Notes: generated from the letters alone by a model not told the origin. A stretch of 64,000 nt of DNA from Pelagadaptatus aseana (GCA_040365065.1 BAABNI010000005.1:198904-262903); one strand, 5' to 3'; positions 16,562 to 24,884 are shown, counted from the first letter of the stretch. A program made the numbers and translations.

Positions 16562-17812
16562 TTAATCCTGTTCCACGGTTTCGGCCAGTGCCACCAGTTC
16601 ACGCAGACGCTCGGTCAGTGGCGCGTAGTCGCTGACAAACTTTTCCGACAGGGAGGTCAGCTGGTAACCGAAGGTTTGCAGGGCTTTGGTCAACTCCTGC
16701 TCCATGGCGTCGTCGAGGCGCATCACCTGTTGCTCGGTGCGATCGAGCATCTGCTCGACCCGCTGTTTCAACTCCTTGTGCTGGAAATTCATGGCTTCGG
16801 CCATATTGCGATTGACGTTTTCAGAGGTGGTGCGCAGCGATTCGGCGCAGGTCTGCATGGTGGTGCTGATCTGGTTCTGACTCTCCTGAACGCCGTTGGC
16901 CAGTTCGCTGGTGAGGCTGTGAACCCGTTTTTCCAGTGAGGGCAGGCCTTCAGAGGCGGTGGTGGCAGCGCGCGCCAGTTGCTCAATGTACTGCTCCATA
17001 CCCGAGGCCTGCTGCTGCAGTACGTCCATCATTTTGCCCAGAGATTGGGAAACGGTATTGAACACTTCCGAGTGCTCCACCATTTGCTGGTAGGCGGTAC
17101 TGGCTTTGTCCAGCAGATCACCATTGTGGCGCTGGGCGGCCAGTAACTCTTCCAATTCTTTTTTGTAATTTTCCTGCCATTGCAGCATCTGGCCAACCGC
17201 GTGGTTGAGCTCTTTGAAATTCTGACCGTACTGGGTATTGATCTGGGTGTTGAAGTCGCGCATCACCTGCTCAATGGCCGAGATAAAGGCGCGGGTATTG
17301 GCCTCAACCATATCGGTCTGGTAGTCCCTGAGGCTTTGTTGCATATCATCGAACTTATGGAGTTGCTGGCTGTGCATGGTTTCCATGGATGAGCGCAGCC
17401 CCTTGGCCTCCGGGTTGGACATGGAGTCGCGGATATCGCCCAGCAGGTTGGCCAGATCGGTGACTGTGGCCGAGCGGTATTGCTCTTCGACTTGGCGCTG
17501 GCGCAGCACGGCGGTGAGGTGACGGAACTTGACGATCAATGAGCCGAGCAAGCCGGCAATGGAGGTCCAGAAGGCGGTTTTAAGCCCTTCGATCAGTTCC
17601 GGTACGCTGGCTTGGATGTCCTGAGTATCAAAGGCCAGCAGACCCAGCGCCACACCGAGAAATGTACCGAAGATACCGGTGCTGGTGAGGATGGTGGGGG
17701 AGTGGCTGGCGCTCTGGCTGTTGTAGCCGGGGCCGGCGAACCAAAGGGTCATTAAGCTGATCAGGCCGATTAAGCCCAGGCTCAGAGGTGGCAGGTTGGC
17801 TAGAAAGTCCAT
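16562..17812 (-). CDS. ZorA/MotA/ExbB-like proton-channel protein with long coiled-coil tail
   Basis: 416 residues. Three membrane segments lie in the first 100 residues: LGLIGLISLMTLWFAG, TSTGIFGTFLGVALGLLAF and AFWTSIAGLLGSLIVKF, the last two being the conserved MotA/TolQ/ExbB channel pair. Residues from about 100 to the end are helical and coiled-coil-like, with many Gln, Glu and Lys. This long cytoplasmic tail is the hallmark that separates ZorA from ordinary ExbB or MotA. First gene of the minus-strand cluster, divergent from rnb. A defence role is inference; no canonical ZorC, ZorD or ZorE is present. Confidence 0.85.
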   Translation of the reverse strand: MDFLANLPPLSLGLIGLISLMTLWFAGPGYNSQSASHSPTILTSTGIFGTFLGVALGLLAFDTQDIQASVPELIEGLKTAFWTSIAGLLGSLIVKFRHLTAVLRQRQVEEQYRSATVTDLANLLGDIRDSMSNPEAKGLRSSMETMHSQQLHKFDDMQQSLRDYQTDMVEANTRAFISAIEQVMRDFNTQINTQYGQNFKELNHAVGQMLQWQENYKKELEELLAAQRHNGDLLDKASTAYQQMVEHSEVFNTVSQSLGKMMDVLQQQASGMEQYIEQLARAATTASEGLPSLEKRVHSLTSELANGVQESQNQISTTMQTCAESLRTTSENVNRNMAEAMNFQHKELKQRVEQMLDRTEQQVMRLDDAMEQELTKALQTFGYQLTSLSEKFVSDYAPLTERLRELVALAETVEQD

Positions 17813-17891
17813 TGGGTTCCCGGAGGTTGCGATGTGGTGGTGTTTTTATGGTTTATATGACACTGCTTACATGTCTCTTATGACTACAGTT

Positions 17892-17900
17892 TGCTATGAT
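17892..17900 (+). promoter_or_regulatory. Extended -10 element for rnb
   Basis: TG-C-TATGAT, with the hexamer at 17895-17900, lies 58 bases before the rnb start in the gap to the divergent ZorA-like gene. No convincing -35 is seen, as is usual for extended -10 promoters. Confidence 0.5.
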
Positions 17901-17957
17901 GCGCACCCGGTTTCTACCCCCTTTTTACAGTTCTAATCCTTACGGAATGCGATAGTC

Positions 17958-19892
17958 ATGCTTGATGCCAACAGTTTGTCTCAACTCACCCAGTTAAAAA
18001 GTGCCATTCGCGCTGATAAAGACCTTGCCGAAGGCGTGGTGCGGGGCTCTCAGGGACGGTTTGGCTTTGTCTCGCTTGATGATGGCCGCGAGGCATTCCT
18101 GCCCCCCGATGAGATGGCCAAGGTGTTGCCCGGCGATCGGGTTGAGGTGAGTCTGTCTGGTAATGACGATCCCAACAGCAACAAGCTCGATGCCGAGCTT
18201 GAAAAACTGATCAAGTCCGAAAAGAAAGCTCTGGTAGGGCGCTACGTGGTTCGTGGCAAGGGCCACTTTTTCGCCGTGGATATGCCGCAACTCAATCGCT
18301 GGATTTTTATTCCGCCCAAGTCCCGTGGCAAAGCCAAAGAGGGCGATTACCTGTTGGGGCGTATACTCAAACACCCTTTTGAAGACGGTAAAGGTCTGGC
18401 GCGTATTGATGAGGTGCTGGGTAATGACGATGTGGTCGGTATTGAGCATCTGGTCGCCCGTCGCAAGCATGCTCTGCCGGATGCCTGGAGTGATGCACAG
18501 CAGGCTGAGGCCAAAGCCATTCTGGAAACCTCACTGGAGACCGCCTTTGCTGAACGCACGGATTTGTCGTCTACCGCGTTTGTTACCATCGATTCTGAAA
18601 GCACCCGGGATATGGACGACGCGCTGTTTGTGGAAAAGACCGACAGCGGCTGGAACCTGGCCGTTGCCATTGCGGATCCGGGTGCCCTGATTGCGGCGGG
18701 CTCCGAGCTGGATAAGGCCGCTTTTGAGCGCGCCAATACCGCCTACCTGCCCGGTAAGGCGGTGACCATGTTGCCCGAAGAGCTGGCCAATACCACCTTC
18801 TCTCTGGTCGCCGGTGAAAAGCGCCCGGCCCTGATCTGTCGTCTGCAGATCAATAACGACGGTACCGTGGCCGAGACCCGCTTCGAAGAAGCGGTGATTA
18901 CCTCTAATTACAAGCTGAGTTATGAAGCGGTAGCGGCCTACCTCAATGGCGACGACACGGCTATCCCGACTGAAGTTCAGGCCATGGCCAAACAGTTGCA
19001 AGCCTGCAGTGAAGCGCTCAACAATCAGCGCAAACAACACCAGTTACTGATGGAAGATCAGGCGGATTATGAGCTGAAGCTCAATGATAAGCGCCACATT
19101 GAGTCCATCGAGTGCTATCACCGCAATGTGGCCCAGCAGATAGTGGAAGAATCGATGCTGGCGGCCAATAACGCGGCCGGCCGTCTGTTTGCAGACAACC
19201 CGGGCACCGGCATCTATTCCTCCCATCAGGGCTTTCGTCCTGAACGTCTGGAAGGCATCAACAATGTGATCGCCGCAGAGCTGCCGGAGCTGGCTGATGT
19301 GGATGTCACTACGGCCGAGGGTTACAAGCAGGTGATTCGTGCACTGCAGAACAATCCCGACAAGCAGCATGTGCTGGCGGCCTTTCGCATGATGTTGCAG
19401 GCAGGCGTACTGACTCGCGAAGCCCAACCACACTTCGGTTTGGGTATTGATTACTACGCGACCATTACATCCCCCATCCGCCGCTATAACGATCTGCACA
19501 ATCATCGGGCCATCAAGGCCCTTCTCAAGTCCGAGGGCTGTGAAGCGCCGAGTAATGAAGCACTGCAGGATATGCAGCAACGCATTGGCCGAACCCGTCA
19601 GGCCAGTCGCGATCTGGAAGAGTGGCTCTACTGCCTGTTTATGGATCAGCACAAAGATCAGGAGTTGGCTGCGACCATTGCCCGTGTCACTTCTCAGGGG
19701 TTTACCGCAAAGGTGGATGCGTGGGGCATCAGTGGTTTTATCAAACTCAATCCCAAAGAGTATCAGTTTGATCCGGAGCGGATGACGTTAACCAGTGAGT
19801 CTGAAGTTCTGAGCATTGGCCTGGCGGTCACCGTCAAGGTGGGTCGTATCGATCTGGATAAAAAACGTATTAATTTCGATCGGGTTTGCTGA
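17958..19892 (+). CDS. rnb: Exoribonuclease II
   Basis: 644 residues, the same length as E. coli RNase II and shorter than RNase R. It degrades single-stranded RNA processively from the 3' end. N-terminal cold-shock domains (EGVVRGSQGRFGFVSLDDGREAFLPP) are followed by the RNB catalytic domain with DSESTRDMDDALFV near residue 213, which carries the metal-binding aspartates, then YATITSPIRRYNDL near residue 500. A C-terminal S1 domain (ATIARVTSQGFTAKVDAWGISGFI) follows. The basic extension of RNase R is absent. A palindromic repeat lies just downstream. Confidence 0.95.
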   Translation: MLDANSLSQLTQLKSAIRADKDLAEGVVRGSQGRFGFVSLDDGREAFLPPDEMAKVLPGDRVEVSLSGNDDPNSNKLDAELEKLIKSEKKALVGRYVVRGKGHFFAVDMPQLNRWIFIPPKSRGKAKEGDYLLGRILKHPFEDGKGLARIDEVLGNDDVVGIEHLVARRKHALPDAWSDAQQAEAKAILETSLETAFAERTDLSSTAFVTIDSESTRDMDDALFVEKTDSGWNLAVAIADPGALIAAGSELDKAAFERANTAYLPGKAVTMLPEELANTTFSLVAGEKRPALICRLQINNDGTVAETRFEEAVITSNYKLSYEAVAAYLNGDDTAIPTEVQAMAKQLQACSEALNNQRKQHQLLMEDQADYELKLNDKRHIESIECYHRNVAQQIVEESMLAANNAAGRLFADNPGTGIYSSHQGFRPERLEGINNVIAAELPELADVDVTTAEGYKQVIRALQNNPDKQHVLAAFRMMLQAGVLTREAQPHFGLGIDYYATITSPIRRYNDLHNHRAIKALLKSEGCEAPSNEALQDMQQRIGRTRQASRDLEEWLYCLFMDQHKDQELAATIARVTSQGFTAKVDAWGISGFIKLNPKEYQFDPERMTLTSESEVLSIGLAVTVKVGRIDLDKKRINFDRVC

Positions 19893-19913
19893 ACGCAATC
19901 CAAAATACACGAA

Positions 19914-19963
19914 TGTCATCCCGAGCGGTTGGCGAGGGATCCCTCGTTGCACTTGGGATGACA
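19914..19963. repeat. Dispersed palindromic repeat, TGTCATCCCGA type
   Basis: Begins TGTCATCCCGAG, contains GAGGGATCCCTC and ends GGGATGACA; its ends are inverted. It lies between rnb and trhO on the same strand and could act as an intercistronic stem. Confidence 0.8.
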
Positions 19964-19985
19964 CGGTTTAACTAAGGTTTTTTCT

Positions 19986-20915
19986 ATGAGCTCTGTTGTA
20001 GCCGCCCTCTATAAATTTGTTGAACTGCCCGATTACAAGGCACTGCGTGAGCCTCTGTTACAGCACTGTCTGGACAATAACATCAAAGGTACCTTGCTGC
20101 TGGCCCGTGAAGGCATTAACGGAACTGTCTCCGGGCCTCGGGAAGGCATCGATAGCCTCAAGGCCTATTTATTGGCCGATGAGCGCTTTCACAACCTCAG
20201 CTACAAGGAATCCTTTGATCAGGAACGCCCTTTCTACCGCATGAAGGTCAAGCTCAAGAAAGAAATTGTCACCATGGGCGTGGAGGGTATTGATCCCCGT
20301 CAGGTGGTGGGCACCTATGTTGACCCCAAAGACTGGAATGCCCTGATCTCCGACCCTGAGGTGGTGGTTGTGGATACCCGCAACGACTATGAGTACGAAC
20401 TGGGTACGTTTAAAAACGCTCTGGATCCCGATACCCGCAGTTTTCGTGAGTTCCCGGATTACGTAAAAGACAACCTCGATCCGGCCAAACATAAAAAAGT
20501 CGCGATGTTCTGTACCGGTGGTATTCGCTGTGAGAAGTCCACGGCTTATATGAAAGAGCAGGGGTTTGAAGAGGTATATCACCTGCATGGCGGTATTCTC
20601 AAATACCTGGAAGAGGTGCCCAAGGAGGAATCCCTGTGGCAGGGTGAATGCTACGTGTTTGATAACCGTGTCAGTGTGGATCACGATCTCAATCCCGGCA
20701 GCTACGACCTGTGTCACGGCTGTCGCTATCCGATTACCGAAGCCGATAAAGCCTCTGATAAATACATTGAAGGGGTAGCCTGCCCCCGTTGTTTTGATTC
20801 ACAAACCCCGGAGCAGCGGGCGCGATTTGAGGAGCGGCAAAAACAGATGCGACTGGCCAGGGCGCGCAATCAAGCACACATTGGTTCGGAGCCACCGGCG
20901 CGACAGAAGAAATAA
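19986..20915 (+). CDS. trhO: tRNA uridine(34) hydroxylase TrhO (YceA, rhodanese family)
   Basis: 309 residues. TrhO hydroxylates U34 of tRNAs to ho5U with molecular oxygen, the first step to cmo5U/mo5U. N-terminal ferredoxin-like part (ALREPLLQHCLDNNIKGTLLLAREGINGTVSG) is followed by a rhodanese domain with the active loop FCTGGIRCEKSTAYM near residue 175. The C terminus has two CxxC pairs (LCHGCRYPI, ACPRCF) probably binding zinc. The start ATG 19986 gives the family N terminus. The oxygen-independent partner trhP lies at 26485-27834. Confidence 0.95.
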   Translation: MSSVVAALYKFVELPDYKALREPLLQHCLDNNIKGTLLLAREGINGTVSGPREGIDSLKAYLLADERFHNLSYKESFDQERPFYRMKVKLKKEIVTMGVEGIDPRQVVGTYVDPKDWNALISDPEVVVVDTRNDYEYELGTFKNALDPDTRSFREFPDYVKDNLDPAKHKKVAMFCTGGIRCEKSTAYMKEQGFEEVYHLHGGILKYLEEVPKEESLWQGECYVFDNRVSVDHDLNPGSYDLCHGCRYPITEADKASDKYIEGVACPRCFDSQTPEQRARFEERQKQMRLARARNQAHIGSEPPARQKK

Positions 20916-20952
20916 TTTGAGGCAGTAAAGCCGTTATCCCGGCATTACTGTA

Positions 20953-21003
20953 TGTCATCCCGAACATCTGTGAGGGATCTCTCCGCTTCGCGTCGAGATG
21001 ACA
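20953..21003. repeat. Dispersed palindromic repeat, TGTCATCCCGA type
   Basis: Begins TGTCATCCCGAAC, contains GAGGGATCTCTCC and ends GAGATGACA. It lies between the convergent trhO and rdgC genes, where it may end transcription from both sides. Confidence 0.8.
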
Positions 21004-21010
21004 AGATTTC

Positions 21011-21925
21011 CTACTGCGCTTCCCGCGCCAGCCCGCCAAAGAAATTAACCACAACCTCAATAAACTCCCGCAAATTCAAGCTCATTACCACAAAGTCGGC
21101 ATCAAATTGAGCCGCTTTGTCGCCGTCGCTGGCGTCGTTGGCTTCTTCCAGTAGCTTGTCGGCGAACTTCAGACGCTTGATACTGAGGTCTTCACTGAGG
21201 ATGCATTGCAGGGTCTCCTGCCAATCTATTGCCAGCTTCACAACCTGCTTGCCGCCATTGAGGTGTTGTTCAATTTCACTGGCGTAAAGATCCTGGCGTT
21301 TACAGCGCAGAATACTGCCGTCTTCGCCGGCTTCACGCAGCTCGCACTCGTCACCGGGCTCAACTCCCGAGGGCAGTTGTTCACCACGCAGCCAGCCGCT
21401 CATAATCACCGCGGGTGATTCCGCAACCTGGGCGGGTACTACCGGCAGGGTGCCGAGGGACTGCCGCAACAGTTTCATCAGCTCTTCGGCTTTGGCGGCG
21501 GAAGAGGCATCCACCACCAGCCAGCCGGTTTGGGTGTCGATATAGGCGTAGGTACGCTGGGATTTGGTAAAGGCCTGAGGCAGGCATTCAAACACAATGT
21601 CGTCTTTGAGGCTTTGCTGCTCCTTGCGATAGACCCGGCGATCCTCGGTGGCTTGAATGTGGGCGACCTTTTCTTCCAGCTTTTCGCGGATTACCGCCGC
21701 GGGCAGTACTTTTTCTTCGCGTCGGGCGCAGAACATCAGACAACCATTGGCTGAGTGAAACAGCTGATCGCTCAGATCGCCCATGGGGGGTACCCAACCA
21801 TAGCGGTGAGTATCCTGTTTGCCGCAGGGTTTAAAGGCTTGCTCCTGCAATTGCTGGTTGAGGGTATTCTGATCGATGTCCACTTTGCCGGGAAAGCGGT
21901 ACAGGAGAAGATTTTTAAACCACAT
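21011..21925 (-). CDS. rdgC: Recombination-associated protein RdgC
   Basis: 304 residues, the normal length. RdgC forms a ring-shaped dimer on double-stranded DNA and modulates RecA. The N terminus MWFKNLLLYRF, the GWVPPMGD segment near residue 45, and FEEKLPPxxI-like AVIREKLEEKV fit the family, as does the C-terminal EANDASDGDKAAQFDADFVVM. Located on the nucleoid in other bacteria. Convergent with trhO, with a palindromic repeat between. Confidence 0.94.
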   Translation of the reverse strand: MWFKNLLLYRFPGKVDIDQNTLNQQLQEQAFKPCGKQDTHRYGWVPPMGDLSDQLFHSANGCLMFCARREEKVLPAAVIREKLEEKVAHIQATEDRRVYRKEQQSLKDDIVFECLPQAFTKSQRTYAYIDTQTGWLVVDASSAAKAEELMKLLRQSLGTLPVVPAQVAESPAVIMSGWLRGEQLPSGVEPGDECELREAGEDGSILRCKRQDLYASEIEQHLNGGKQVVKLAIDWQETLQCILSEDLSIKRLKFADKLLEEANDASDGDKAAQFDADFVVMSLNLREFIEVVVNFFGGLAREAQ

Positions 21926-22001
21926 AGTTGCTGTATTTGTCTCTTAATGTGCTGCCAGTACTGGCGCTGAATTTTCAGGGCCGGGCATTATGCAGCAGCG
22001 A

Positions 22002-22373
22002 TTAGCCAAACAAAAGTGGTTTAACACGGGCCAGCCAGACCATGCCGCTGACCGCCATAAGCGCCAGTACGCAGCAGCTGATTCTGGCTTTCAGGGTGCT
22101 GGCGTAGCGCAGGCCAAAGGCCCCTAAAAATATATAGGCTATTAATAAGATCAGCTTGGCCATTAGCCAGGGGTGGTAGATGGGGTTATAGGCAAATTGC
22201 CAGGCCAGAGTGATGCCTGTGAACAATAACAGGGTATCGATGATATGGGGCAGGATTTTGACGTGGCTTAGACCCAGTACGGCAGGTTTCATGACCATGG
22301 CGACGAACCGGGCAGTGAACCCGGTGATCGACAGCAGTGCCAGCGATATGTGGAGTAGTTTCAGGCTTGTCAT
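22002..22373 (-). CDS. SirB2 family membrane protein
   Basis: 123 residues with four hydrophobic helices: LKLLHISLALLSITGFTARF, IDTLLLFTGITLAWQF, LMAKLILLIAYIFLGAFGL and ISCCVLALMAVSGMVWLA. This is the SirB2/YchQ invasion-expression family, of unknown biochemical role. The start codon lies inside the end of a GTCATTGC-type palindromic repeat. The repeat also supplies an AAGGA eight bases upstream, so translation appears to begin on repeat-derived sequence. Confidence 0.88.
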   Translation of the reverse strand: MTSLKLLHISLALLSITGFTARFVAMVMKPAVLGLSHVKILPHIIDTLLLFTGITLAWQFAYNPIYHPWLMAKLILLIAYIFLGAFGLRYASTLKARISCCVLALMAVSGMVWLARVKPLLFG

Positions 22374-22461
22374 TGCGAGGATCCTTCAGGCAGCGCGGCA
22401 ATCTTTTGAATGACGTGCCTGTCCCCAGAGATTGCTTCACCGCTGTTCGGCTCGCAATGAC
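22369..22461. repeat. Dispersed palindromic repeat overlapping the sirB2 start
   Basis: GTCATTGCGAG (22369-22379) and CTCGCAATGAC (22451-22461) are perfect inverted ends, as in the copies at 1890 and 4947. On the minus strand the left end reads AAGGATCCTCGCA-ATG-AC, which gives sirB2 its ribosome-binding site and ATG. Confidence 0.8.
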
Positions 22462-22475
22462 GAGTGGTTACCAGG

Positions 22476-23063
22476 TCAAGCATTCAGCGCCTTGCCCACC
22501 AGCTCGCCCATGGCCTCAGGCAGATCCAGCGCCAGTGCGGCGGAGTGGCCCTGATCGGACATTTTATTCCAGGTCTTCTGAATGATACTGATCAGCTTTT
22601 CTTCGCTGTGTTTCGCGGCGAAGGGCTCTAGATAGTATTCAAGAAAGACCAGACAAATAACGTCTTCCAGTGCCTGGGCTTCCGGGTCGCGCTTGAGCTG
22701 TTTCTTTTGCAGCAGACTGTGGACGCGATCCTGACTGGTCTGGTCAAAACCCTGCTGTTGCATCAGTTCTACGGTGAGGTCGGCGTGAAAGCGGCCCAGT
22801 TCGGTACGCCACTTTTTATAGCCGGCGCGATCCATGGGGTAGTCGCTGCGGGGGCTGGCCCAGCGCTTGATGTGTTGTGCACGGCAGGCGATTTGCAGTT
22901 CGGGGGAGGCTTCCGGGCAGAACTGTTGTTGCTGCCGGGTCATGCGCTGACCATAGATCAGTTCTTTGGGTTGTTCACTGCCATCCACCTGTTCGATGTT
23001 GGGGTCTTGCTGGTTGATGGCATCAATGGCGTGAAATACAGCGTCGAGAGGTGTTTGGTTCAT
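22476..23063 (-). CDS. DUF4202 protein
   Basis: 195 residues, soluble and helical. It matches the DUF4202 pattern, which is often annotated as glutamyl-tRNA-synthetase-like without evidence: FHAIDAINQQDPN, ELIYGQRMT near residue 35, CRAQHIKRWASPRSDYP near residue 62, GYKKWRTELGRFHADL, and LEDVICLVFLEYYL. The paired His and Asp residues (AQHIKRW, RFHADL, LEDVICLVFLE) resemble an HD-type metal site, which is my inference. Same strand as sirB2 and rdgC, with a 100-base gap to sirB2 filled by a repeat. Confidence 0.82.
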   Translation of the reverse strand: MNQTPLDAVFHAIDAINQQDPNIEQVDGSEQPKELIYGQRMTRQQQQFCPEASPELQIACRAQHIKRWASPRSDYPMDRAGYKKWRTELGRFHADLTVELMQQQGFDQTSQDRVHSLLQKKQLKRDPEAQALEDVICLVFLEYYLEPFAAKHSEEKLISIIQKTWNKMSDQGHSAALALDLPEAMGELVGKALNA

Positions 23064-23119
23064 GAAAATCCCATTGGTTCAGAAAATTTGGTCTATTTTA
23101 TTTCAGGAATTGGAAAAAA

Positions 23120-23161
23120 TTAATTCAGATCAAAAAAAATTGTCAGATGCTGGGGTTTAAT
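23120..23161 (+). promoter_or_regulatory. FNR-dependent class II promoter of ompW
   Basis: TTAATTCAGATCAA (23120-23133) matches the FNR box TTGAT-N4-ATCAA at 9 of 10 positions. A -10-like TTTAAT lies at 23156-23161. With a start site near 23168 the box centre falls at about -41.5, the classic class II activating position. The fnr gene itself lies just downstream of ompW. Confidence 0.75.
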
Positions 23162-23215
23162 GGCCCCACTTAATGATTTCCACCAAATTAATACATTGAA
23201 AGAGAGATTGATGCT

Positions 23216-23893
23216 ATGAAAAAAGTATTGAAGCCTTTGACTCTGGCCGCGGCCGTTTCTGCTGCTCTGGTTTCCGGTCACGTTGCTGCCTATGAAGCAG
23301 GTGATTGGATTGTGCGTGCGGGTGCTACTCAAGTAGCTCCTGATGAAGATAGTTCAGAAGTACTTCTCAATGGCGGCGGTATTGGTACCGAAGCTGAAGT
23401 TGATAACAATACTCAGTTGGGTCTGACCGTTGAGTATATGTACACTGCCAATTGGGGTATTGAAGTGCTGGCCGCTACTCCATTTAGCCACACTGTTTCA
23501 GGTAAGGGTGGTGTTTTAAATGGCTTGGATGTTGCCGATATTGAACACTTGCCTCCTACTGTAAGTGCCGTATACCACTTTGATACTCAAGGCAATCTGG
23601 ATCCTTATGTAGGTGTTGGTATCAACTACACTGCTTTCTTTAGTGAAGATCTTGCTTCTGATACTGCAGGCGCTGTTACAACTGGTGATGTTGACTTAGA
23701 TGATTCTTGGGGCTTGGCACTGCAAGTTGGTGTTGATTACCAAATCAATGAAAAGTGGTTGGTTAATGCCTCCGTTCGTTGGATCGATATTGATACTGAA
23801 GCTGAAATCAAATTCGATAATGGCGCTGTAGCTGAAGTTGATGTGGATATCGACCCAATGGTTTACTCCGTAATGGTTGGCTACAAGTTCTAA
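23216..23893 (+). CDS. ompW: OmpW family outer-membrane protein
   Basis: 225 residues. A signal peptide (LTLAAAVSAALVSGHVAA, cleaved before YEAGDW) is followed by an eight-stranded barrel. Family features: AGDWIVRAGATQVAPDED, NTQLGLTVEYMYTANWGIEVLAATPFSH, LPPTVSAVYHF, LDPYVGVGINYTAFF, and a final aromatic MVGYKF. OmpW forms a small hydrophobic channel. In other gammaproteobacteria it is induced without oxygen by FNR, and a well-placed FNR box lies 83-96 bases upstream here. An intrinsic terminator follows. The codon use is A/T-richer than its neighbours, as expected of a highly expressed porin. Confidence 0.93.
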   Translation: MKKVLKPLTLAAAVSAALVSGHVAAYEAGDWIVRAGATQVAPDEDSSEVLLNGGGIGTEAEVDNNTQLGLTVEYMYTANWGIEVLAATPFSHTVSGKGGVLNGLDVADIEHLPPTVSAVYHFDTQGNLDPYVGVGINYTAFFSEDLASDTAGAVTTGDVDLDDSWGLALQVGVDYQINEKWLVNASVRWIDIDTEAEIKFDNGAVAEVDVDIDPMVYSVMVGYKF

Positions 23894-23932
23894 GATAAAG
23901 ATCTTGTCTGTTGGGCTGCAAAGCCCAACACC

Positions 23933-23969
23933 AAAAAAAGGGACGCTGCTTTAGCAGGGTCCCTTTTTT
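23933..23969. terminator. Bidirectional intrinsic terminator between ompW and fnr
   Basis: AAAAAAAGGGAC...GTCCCTTTTTT with inner GCTGC/GCAG pairing and a TTTA loop. An A-run on one side and a T-run on the other let it work on both strands, ending the convergent ompW and fnr transcripts. Confidence 0.9.
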
Positions 23970-23986
23970 AATGCTGGAGCAAAAGA

Positions 23987-24754
23987 TCACTCAACGTTGG
24001 CAATGGCCTTGAGTCCTTCCATATCCAGAATGGTAATTTCCTTCTTGTCGACCTGCAGCAGGTCACTTTTCTGGAAGCGTCCCAACACCCGGCTGACGGT
24101 TTCGATGGTCAGGCCCAGATAGTTGCCCATATCCGAGCGCGACATGGGCAGGCGGAAGTGGGTGGCCGACAACTGGCGATGGTGATTGCGGGTAGAGATG
24201 CTCAACAGCAGGGCGGCAATACGCTCTTCGGCGCTGTTTTTGCTGAGCTGGATAATCAGTTCCTGATCGGCGGTGATCTCTTTGCTCATCAACTGGAAGA
24301 AGTGGCGCTGCAGGCTGGGGATTTTGAGACTCAACTCTTCCAGACGGGTAAAGGGAATTTCACATACGGCGGAAGTTTCCAGCGCGCTGGCAGAATTGGA
24401 GTGGCTGTCATCAGCCAGACCATCCATACCCAGAATTTCACCGGGCAGATAGAAGCCGGTGACCTGTTCCTGGCCGTCGTTGGTGATGCTGACGGTTTTG
24501 ACACAGCCGGAGCGCACCGCATAGACTGCCTGAAAATTTTCACCGGCACGGTACAGATACTCGCCCTTTTGCAGGGGCTTGCCGCGCTGAATGATTTCAT
24601 CCAGCTTTTCAATGTCATCCATGTGGACGCTGATGGGCAGACAAATACCGCTCAGGCGGCAGTCACCACAGGATACTTGCGGGTTGTGATGGCAATTAGT
24701 GCTCTTGCCCGCGGAAGCGGATAGAGGTTTATTGCTGGCAATGAGTTCACGCAT
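23987..24754 (-). CDS. fnr: FNR/ANR-type oxygen-sensing transcriptional regulator
   Basis: 255 residues. The N terminus carries the oxygen-labile [4Fe-4S] ligands: C-x7-C-x2-C-x5-C across residues 21-38 (CHHNPQVSCGDCRLSGIC), plus a fourth-type cysteine in SAVCEIPF near residue 130. A cNMP-type beta roll (LQKGEYLYRAGENFQAVYAVRSG) and a dimer helix follow. The C-terminal HTH is FRLPMSRSDMGNYLGLTIETVSRVLGRFQ, whose recognition helix E-T-V-S-R is the FNR type. It activates anaerobic genes, probably including ompW next door. A second FNR-like box upstream of its own start suggests autoregulation. Confidence 0.95.
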   Translation of the reverse strand: MRELIASNKPLSASAGKSTNCHHNPQVSCGDCRLSGICLPISVHMDDIEKLDEIIQRGKPLQKGEYLYRAGENFQAVYAVRSGCVKTVSITNDGQEQVTGFYLPGEILGMDGLADDSHSNSASALETSAVCEIPFTRLEELSLKIPSLQRHFFQLMSKEITADQELIIQLSKNSAEERIAALLLSISTRNHHRQLSATHFRLPMSRSDMGNYLGLTIETVSRVLGRFQKSDLLQVDKKEITILDMEGLKAIANVE

Positions 24755-24774
24755 GGATGAATCCCGTAGAGTCC

Positions 24775-24788
24775 TTGAGTCTGGTCAA
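24775..24788 (-). promoter_or_regulatory. FNR-box-like site upstream of fnr
   Basis: TTGAG-TCTG-GTCAA (8 of 10 positions of the FNR consensus) centred about 27 bases upstream of the fnr start codon. Close placement to the start favours autorepression, as known for E. coli fnr. Confidence 0.5.
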
Positions 24789-24863
24789 AAAAACCTCGGT
24801 ATTTTGCATTAGATATCGCACCAAGGTAAAGCATTATTCCCGGTTATTTTTTATAGTAATTAG

Positions 24864-24884
24864 CTTATTTCTTTAGGAAATAAG
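24864..24884. other. AT-rich hairpin between cobB and fnr
   Basis: CTTATTTC (24864-24871) pairs with GAAATAAG (24877-24884) over a 5-base loop, in a very A/T-rich gap. It may end the cobB transcript weakly or be part of the fnr promoter region. Confidence 0.35.

Noticed and set aside
15523..16635. A 370-codon plus-strand open frame
   Set aside because: Antisense to the ZorB-like and Cys/His genes; no start signal and a His/Gln/Phe-rich composition typical of a shadow.
15292..17812. A full canonical Zorya system
   Set aside because: Only ZorA-like and ZorB-like proteins are present; no helicase, nuclease or other known Zorya effector gene is adjacent.
24864..24884. A firm intrinsic terminator for cobB
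   Set aside because: The stem is A/T only and the T-run after it on the minus strand is poor, so it is listed only as a hairpin.
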